Assembly (NCBI GenBank): GCA_002439285.1
Contig: DJTQ01000192.1
Coordinates: 1 to 5,187 of the forward strand
Direction of reading: 5' to 3'
DNA length: 5,187 nt
Origin: Paenibacillaceae bacterium UBA6304
GTDB lineage: Bacteria; Bacillota; Bacilli; Paenibacillales; Paenibacillaceae
Of the stretch, positions 1-5,187 are shown one piece after another; position 1 is the stretch's first letter; every line of letters starts with the position of its first letter. The position numbers and the translations under genes are program-made. The notes beneath the pieces are model-generated. The model had not been told where the DNA came from and did no database searches. It saw only the letters and a list, made by a program, of their open reading frames with translations.

Positions 1-210
1 CACTGGCCGATTTGAAGGCGAATGACCAAATTATTTTCCGCTATGCGAATAATCCGAACGGATCGCTAGAGGATATCGCCGGCATTTCCAACAAAAAGGG
101 CAATGTAGTCGGGATGATGCCCCATCCGGAACGAGCGGTAAGTTCGCTTCTGGGGTCCGAAGACGGCAAGAAAATGTTCACTTCGATATTAAAGGCATGG
201 AGGGATCGGC

Positions 211-233
<23 letters not shown>
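1..233 (+). CDS. purQ: Phosphoribosylformylglycinamidine synthase subunit PurQ, 3' end only
   Basis: This is the C-terminal 76 residues of PurQ, the class I glutamine amidotransferase subunit that supplies ammonia to PurL for the FGAR to FGAM step of purine synthesis in the cytoplasm. The reading frame enters at base 3 ([14 protein letters not shown]) and stops with TAA at 231-233. The diagnostic motif [10 protein letters not shown] is present. Its His (codon 123-125) and Glu (codon 129-131) are the family's catalytic His and Glu; the nucleophilic Cys would lie upstream of the window. The final 23 bp overlap the start of purL in another frame, which implies translational coupling and the 1:1 subunit partnership known for these proteins. 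The 5' part, including its start codon, is not visible. Nothing suggests a frameshift. Confidence 0.96.
199..204 (+). promoter_or_regulatory. Ribosome binding site of purL, inside purQ
   Basis: GGAGGG lies 6 nt before the ATG at 211, within the last codons of purQ. It supports the ATG at 211 over the next in-frame Met (residue 24), and so supports the 23-bp overlap between purQ and purL. Confidence 0.8.
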
Positions 234-2438
<2,205 letters not shown>

Positions 2439-2454
<16 letters not shown>

Positions 2455-3917
2455 TACCGCAAGGGTTGTGGACGGGGGATTATTACAATGAGGGCACGGG
2501 CCGGAGCGATATTTTCGATACTTTAAAAGAAGAGTGCGGCGTATTCGGGGTTTTCGGCCATCCTGAGGCGGCTTCTCTCTCCTACTATGGGCTGCATGCT
2601 TTGCAGCACCGGGGGGAAGAGAGCGCAGGACTGTGCGTGACGAACGGCGCTTCGTTCAACTATCACCGCGGGATGGGACTGGTCAAAGAGGTATTTGACC
2701 GCGACAAATTGGAGTCGCTAGTCGGAGACCGTTCTATCGGGCATGTGCGTTATTCAACGAGCGGTGACAGCCGGTTGACCAACGCGCAGCCGTTGATTTT
2801 TAAATACCGCGATGGGGATCTTGCGGTGGCGACGAACGGCAACATCGTGAACGCGCCGAAGATTCGCCGCGAACTAGAGCAGAGCGGCTCGATCTTTCAG
2901 ACGACGAGCGATACGGAGGTCATCGCGCATTTGATCGCGCGGTCGCCGAAAGATTTCGTCGAAGCGGCGAAGGACGCGCTCCGGCAGCTTGTCGGGGGCT
3001 TCGCCTTCCTGCTGCTCACCAACGACAAGCTGCTCGTCGCGAGCGATCCGAACGGCCTGCGCCCGCTGACGATGGGGCGTCTTGGAGATGCGTATCTGTT
3101 CTCGTCGGAGACCTGCGCATTCGAGGTGGTCGGCGCGGAGTCGATCCGCGACATTCGGCCCGGCGAGTTGCTCGTGCTTGACGAACACGGCCTGCGGGAG
3201 GAGCGTTACACCGCTCCTGAACGTAAAGCGCTGTGCGCGATGGAGTATATTTACTTCTCTCGTCCGGACAGCGATCTGAACGGATCGAACCTGCACGCCT
3301 CGCGTAAGCGGATGGGGCAGGTAATGGCGCAGGAGTCGTTCGTGGATGCCGATGTGGTCACAGGCGTGCCCGACTCCAGCATCTCCGCCGCTATCGGCTA
3401 CGCGGAGCAGACCGGCATTCCTTACGAGCTCGGTCTGATCAAGAACAAGTACACCGGCCGGACGTTCATCCAGCCGAGCCAAGAACTGCGCGAGCAGGGG
3501 GTGAAGATGAAGCTGAGCTCCGTCCGCCGCGTGGTGGAGGGCAAGCGCGTCGTTATGATCGACGACTCGATCGTCCGCGGCACGACGTCGCGGCGCATCG
3601 TCAATCTGCTGCGCGAGGCCGGAGCGACTGAGGTGCATGTGCGCATCACCTCGCCGCCGTTCAAGAACCCGTGCTTCTACGGGATCGACACGCCGGATCG
3701 CGCGGAACTGATTGCTTCCTCCAAGACCGTGGAGGAAATATGCAGAGAGATCAACGCGGATTCGCTGCAGTTCTTAACGCCGGAAGGCTTGATCCGCGCC
3801 GTCGGAGGCGACAATCAGGATGATTATAAAGGCGGCCTGTGCATGGCCTGCTTCGACAATGATTATCCGACGCAAACTGATTTTGCCGGCGAAGAGAAGT
3901 TTGGCTGCACCTGCTGA
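2439..3917 (+). CDS. purF: Amidophosphoribosyltransferase PurF, Fe-S type with propeptide
   Basis: PurF transfers the glutamine amide nitrogen to PRPP to make phosphoribosylamine, the committed and usually feedback-inhibited first step of purine synthesis. The N-terminal part is a class II (Ntn) glutaminase. The likely nucleophile is Cys33 in [11 protein letters not shown], followed by [23 protein letters not shown] (Arg104) and TNGNIVNA (Asn133, Gly134). The C-terminal phosphoribosyltransferase half carries the PRPP-binding motif [14 protein letters not shown] at residues 371-384. Cys266, Cys412, Cys468 and Cys471 match the four [4Fe-4S] ligands of the Bacillus subtilis enzyme by context ([24 protein letters not shown]). 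Cys33 must become N-terminal, so 32 residues are presumably cleaved off, longer than the 11-residue B. subtilis leader. No start codon with a good ribosome site lies closer to Cys33. The 492-residue length is slightly above the usual ~475. It is followed by the unusual repeat-filled gap rather than directly by purM. Confidence 0.98.
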
Positions 3918-3933
3918 TTTTTCACGACATTTG

Positions 3934-3952
3934 TATTTCATGGGATGAAATA
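3934..3952. repeat. Small AT-rich perfect hairpin just after purF
   Basis: TATTTCAT and ATGAAATA form a perfect 8-bp inverted repeat around a GGG loop, starting 17 nt after the purF stop codon. It could be a 3'-end RNA stem. The stem is AT-rich and no T-run follows it, so it is not a convincing intrinsic terminator. Its function is unknown. Confidence 0.45.
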
Positions 3953-3968
3953 ACTCGCAACTTAGGAT

Positions 3969-4015
3969 CAGATGTCGGAATGAGTTGGGGACCGAATTAA
4001 ATGGGCGAAGACACT
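3969..4015. repeat. Decayed partial unit upstream of the 81-bp tandem array
   Basis: Aligned by eye, CAGATGTCGGAATGAG matches CAGTTTCGGATAAGAG of the full units. Further on, AATGGGCGAAGACACTGATTA matches the end of a unit (AATGTTCGCAAGAATA) running into the next GATTA. About 15-18 extra bases lie between the two matching stretches. This suggests the 3' half of an old, diverged unit joined in phase to the intact array. The match is approximate. Confidence 0.4.
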
Positions 4016-4304
4016 GATTAGCTAGGTTCGGAATTGGCAACAGAGTTCGACGTTTTAGCTAGCCAGTTTCGGATAAGAGTAATTTTCGCAAGAATAGATT
4101 GGCTAAGTTCGGAGTTGGTAGCAGAGTTCGACGTTTTAGCTAGCCAGTTTCGGATAAGAGTAATGTTCGCAAGAATAGATTAGCTAAGTTCGGAGTTGGT
4201 AGCAGAGTTCGACGTTCTGGCTAGTCAGTTTCGGATAAGAGTAATGTTCTCAAGAATAGATTAGCTAAGTTCGGAGTTGGTAGCGGAGTTCGACGTTCTG
4301 GCTA
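4016..4304. repeat. 81-bp tandem repeat array (3 full units plus the start of a fourth)
   Basis: Units run 4016-4096, 4097-4177 and 4178-4258, each exactly 81 bp, and a fourth begins at 4259 and matches well to 4304. Counted by hand, units 1 and 2 differ at 6 positions, units 2 and 3 at 5, and the first 46 bases of unit 4 differ from unit 3 at one. Each unit reads GATTRGCTARGTTCGG, then GAGTTCGACGTT, then CAGTTTCGGATAAGAGTAAT and ends CAAGAATA. Although 81 is a multiple of three, all frames on the + strand are stopped in each unit, and the one nearly open minus-strand frame is stopped in units 1, 3 and 4, so a repetitive protein is unlikely. Neighbouring units are the most alike, as expected from stepwise duplication. 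Function is not recognised. Confidence 0.95.
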
Positions 4305-4386
4305 AGTTTTGTTCTGAGTAATGATCCGTTTATTCACTTGAGGCCAAGTTAGCGCCGAAGATGGGATGTTACTAGCTGGTAGCTAG
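4305..4386. repeat. Decayed end of the fourth unit and a possible diverged fifth unit
   Basis: After 4304 the fourth unit loses about 4 bases and drifts: AGTTTTGTTCTGAGTAATG aligns with AGTTTCGGATAAGAGTAATG. About 79 bp after the fourth unit began, GGCCAAGTT at 4342 sits where GGCTAAGTT would fall in a fifth unit, followed by GATGTTACTAGCTGG where units have GACGTTTTAGCTAGCC. The tract ends in a CTAGCT-GGT-AGCTAG inverted repeat (4372-4386). The alignment was made by eye; the fourth-unit tail is fairly clear, the fifth unit tentative. Confidence 0.45.
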
Positions 4387-4387
4387 G

Positions 4388-4414
4388 AATTAACTGTATT
4401 TCCTCCAGCTAATT
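4388..4414 (+). repeat. Short hairpin element, copy 1
   Basis: The 23-bp core at 4390-4412 reads TTAACTGTA, five variable bases (TTTCC), then TCCAGCTAA. The arms AATTAACTG and CAGCTAATT pair over 9 positions with one A-C mismatch, which would be a G-U pair in an RNA from the other strand. It is the first of four related hairpins before purM and has the same orientation as copy 4. Confidence 0.75.
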
Positions 4415-4440
4415 TACTCGATTTGAGAAGGTGTTATTAA

Positions 4441-4463
4441 ATAGCTGGATTTTCTACAGTTAA
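4441..4463 (-). repeat. Short hairpin element, copy 2, inverted
   Basis: The element reads TAGCTGGA, five bases (TTTTC), then TACAGTTAA. Its reverse complement matches the order of copies 1 and 4 (TTAACTGTA ... TCCAGCTA), so this copy lies the other way round. The arms TAGCTG and CAGTTA pair over 6 bp with one G-U. The first base of the 23-bp core deviates from the pattern. Confidence 0.7.
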
Positions 4464-4498
4464 TTTCGGCTTTATTGTCTCTTAGGGAGTTTTTAAAG

Positions 4499-4529
4499 CA
4501 AAATAACTGGATGTTTTCCAGTTATTTTG
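4499..4529. repeat. Short hairpin element, copy 3, 13-bp perfect stem
   Basis: This is the strongest hairpin of the window: a perfect 13-bp stem (4499-4511 with 4517-4529, CAAAATAACTGGA / TCCAGTTATTTTG) around a five-base loop TGTTT. Its inner arms are symmetric (TGGA ... TCCA), so it has no orientation within the family. A run of G, not T, follows, so a simple intrinsic terminator is not supported on the + strand, although the T-rich 3' arm could still weaken elongation. Confidence 0.8.
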
Positions 4530-4547
4530 GGGGATAAGGCGTTTGTG

Positions 4548-4583
4548 GGCGAATTAACTGTAGGTTTTCCAGTTAATTGCGCC
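4548..4583 (+). repeat. Short hairpin element, copy 4, with GC clamp
   Basis: The 23-bp core at 4554-4576 reads TTAACTGTA, GGTTT, TCCAGTTAA. The stem extends outward: AATTAACTG pairs with CAGTTAATT, and beyond a single bulged G at 4579, GGCG (4548-4551) pairs with CGCC (4580-4583). This gives a 13-bp stem with a GC-rich base, the most stable-looking copy after copy 3. The clamp lies outside the shared core and is not present in copies 1-3. Confidence 0.75.
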
Positions 4584-4612
4584 AGATAGGCGACTCGGAC
4601 GCCCGATGGGTA

Positions 4613-4641
4613 CGGTTTGCGGTAATGTTTGAGGCAAATCG
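4613..4641. repeat. Weak hairpin in the purM leader
   Basis: CGGTTTGC (4613-4620) and GCAAATCG (4634-4641) can form an 8-bp stem with one G-U pair and a 13-nt loop. It is unrelated to the four hairpins upstream and may be chance. No known riboswitch pattern was recognised around it. Confidence 0.25.
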
Positions 4642-4679
4642 ACTGTTCATTGCAACCAGTACGACGGCAAGTCTTCACA

Positions 4680-4724
4680 GTGTCAGCGTGTCAGTATGAC
4701 TAGCGTGACTATCGAGTCTATTAA
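4680..4724 (+). promoter_or_regulatory. Short direct repeats overlapping a weak promoter candidate for purM
   Basis: GTGTCAG occurs at 4680-4686 and again at 4688-4694, followed by the related ATGACTAGC and GTGACTATC, giving a loose 8-9 nt repetition. Overlapping it, ATGACT (4696-4701) and TATTAA (4719-4724), 17 nt apart, each match 4 of 6 positions of the sigma-A -35 and -10 consensus. A start there would leave a short leader before purM. The match is poor, and the region would also be read through from purF, so this is only a candidate. Confidence 0.2.
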
Positions 4725-4733
4725 ATCCATTTT

Positions 4734-4739
4734 AAGGAG
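4734..4739 (+). promoter_or_regulatory. Ribosome binding site of purM
   Basis: AAGGAG lies 11 nt before the GTG at 4751. It decides the start: there is no in-frame ATG near it, and the GTG at 4741 is in another frame and too close to the site. Confidence 0.75.
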
Positions 4740-4750
4740 TGTGTCCCTAC

Positions 4751-5187
4751 GTGTCTGAGGCTTACAAAAACGCCGGTGTGGATATCGCGGCAGGCAATGA
4801 AGCGGTAGAGCGGATGAAGAAGCACGTTAAACGGACGTTCCGTCCGGAGGTTATGACGGATTTGGGCGGGTTCGGCGCTTTGTTCGGACTGAACAAAGAC
4901 AAATATGAGGAGCCGGTGCTGGTGTCGGGTACCGACGGCGTAGGCACGAAGCTGAAAATCGCGTTCGCGATGGATAAGCACGATACGATCGGGATCGACG
5001 CGGTCGCGATGTGCGTAAACGACATCGTCGTGCAAGGGGCGGAGCCATTGTTCTTCCTCGATTATCTGGCTTGCGATAAAGTCGTGCCCGAGAAGATCGA
5101 GTCGATCGTGGCCGGGATTGCCGAAGGATGCCATGAGTCGGGCTGTGCCCTGATCGGTGGCGAGACGGCGGAAATGCCGGGCATGTA
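4751..5187 (+). CDS. purM: Phosphoribosylformylglycinamidine cyclo-ligase (AIR synthetase) PurM, 5' part
   Basis: PurM closes the imidazole ring, converting FGAM and ATP to AIR, so it uses the product of the PurL-PurQ complex encoded upstream. The first 145 residues are present of about 345 expected, and the gene continues past the window edge. The protein starts (M)[19 protein letters not shown], typical for the N terminus of the family. Conserved blocks are [13 protein letters not shown] at 59-71 (glycine-rich ATP site), [12 protein letters not shown] at 81-92, [12 protein letters not shown] at 96-107 and [10 protein letters not shown] from 136. The GTG start is chosen because it sits at the family's usual N terminus behind an AAGGAG. 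PurM shares its fold with both halves of PurL. The frame is intact through the visible part. It is separated from purF by 833 bp of repeats, so its expression may depend on read-through or on a promoter of its own. Confidence 0.97.
   Translation, partial: MSEAYKNAGVDIAAGNEAVERMKKHVKRTFRPEVMTDLGGFGALFGLNKDKYEEPVLVSGTDGVGTKLKIAFAMDKHDTIGIDAVAMCVNDIVVQGAEPLFFLDYLACDKVVPEKIESIVAGIAEGCHESGCALIGGETAEMPGM

Larger units (their letters stand above)
3918..4750. other. 833-bp non-coding, repeat-filled gap between purF and purM
   Basis: No credible gene lies here on either strand. The reading frames are short, hit stops within the repeat units and show no recognisable protein. GC drops sharply: 40% at 4141-4200 and 33% at 4441-4500, against 52-67% in lines counted inside purL and purF. 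The contents in order are a short AT-rich hairpin, an 81-bp tandem repeat array with decayed edges, four related 23-bp hairpins, then about 170 bp of mostly unique sequence ending in the purM ribosome site. The genes before it overlap each other, so a gap of this size inside the operon is out of character. It is probably an insertion or expansion, but no transposase, target-site duplication or long terminal inverted repeat was seen. Confidence 0.85.

Noticed and set aside
2874..3638. Minus-strand reading frame of 254 codons opposite purF
   Set aside because: It is a shadow of the GC-rich middle of purF; the composition is biased and no family was recognised.
3774..4040. Minus-strand reading frame of 88 codons running from the first repeat unit into the end of purF
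   Set aside because: It overlaps the conserved C terminus of purF in antisense, and its protein resembles nothing I know.
4016..4258. Possible 27-residue repetitive protein from the 81-bp units on the minus strand
   Set aside because: One minus-strand frame is open through unit 2, but it meets stops in units 1, 3 and 4 and has no convincing start or ribosome site.
4499..4529. Intrinsic terminator for purF at hairpin copy 3
   Set aside because: The stem is strong but AT-rich, and is followed by a G-run instead of a T-run; it also lies almost 600 bp past the purF stop.
4390..4576. CRISPR-like layout: 23-bp repeats separated by 28, 39 and 28 bp
   Set aside because: The repeats are imperfect, one is inverted, centres vary, spacers are unequal and there are only four copies, with no cas gene in view. 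A hairpin repeat family explains it better.
4493..4678. Minus-strand reading frame of 61 codons across hairpin copies 3 and 4
   Set aside because: It is built over palindromic repeats in non-coding DNA and shows no domain or plausible context.
4360..4750. Purine or PRPP/ppGpp-type riboswitch upstream of purM
   Set aside because: I could not find the conserved core sequences of known purine-related riboswitches; the hairpins look like dispersed repeats.

Overview
The window is a stretch of a purine (IMP) biosynthesis operon from a Gram-positive bacterium. Every gene lies on the + strand, in the order purQ (3' end) - purL - purF - [833-bp gap] - purM (5' end). This is the Bacillus-type order. 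The short ~747-residue PurL that works with separate PurQ and PurS subunits, and the iron-sulfur type PurF with a propeptide, are also Bacillus-type. The moderately high GC of the genes (about 52-67% in 60-base lines I counted), the strong GGAGG-type ribosome sites and the protein sequences suggest Paenibacillaceae (Paenibacillus or Cohnella). The genus is an inference.

Region 1 (1-3917) is tightly packed coding sequence. purQ overlaps purL by 23 bp and purL overlaps purF by 16 bp, and each downstream gene has a ribosome site inside the gene before it, so translation is probably coupled. PurQ and PurL, with PurS that must be encoded elsewhere, convert FGAR to FGAM. PurF makes phosphoribosylamine, the first committed step. 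PurM closes the imidazole ring to give AIR. All motifs I looked for in the four proteins are intact.

Region 2 (3918-4750) is the unusual part. Where this operon type normally has purF and purM close together, 833 bp lie between them with no credible gene and with GC falling to about 33-40% in sampled lines. Two unrelated repeat families fill most of it. The first is a tandem array with an 81-bp period: three full units, a fourth that degenerates, and diverged remnants on both sides. The second is four copies of a short hairpin element (TTAACTGTA - 5 nt - TCCAGYTAA), one copy in the opposite orientation to two others. The last ~170 bp before purM contain a weak hairpin, short direct repeats and only a poor promoter candidate.

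Region 3 (4751-5187) is the start of purM, with a GTG start codon and an AAGGAG ribosome site. It runs off the window edge.

The main open questions are whether purM is still co-transcribed with purF across the repeat block, and whether the repeats are regulatory, RNA-processing or mobile/parasitic sequences.
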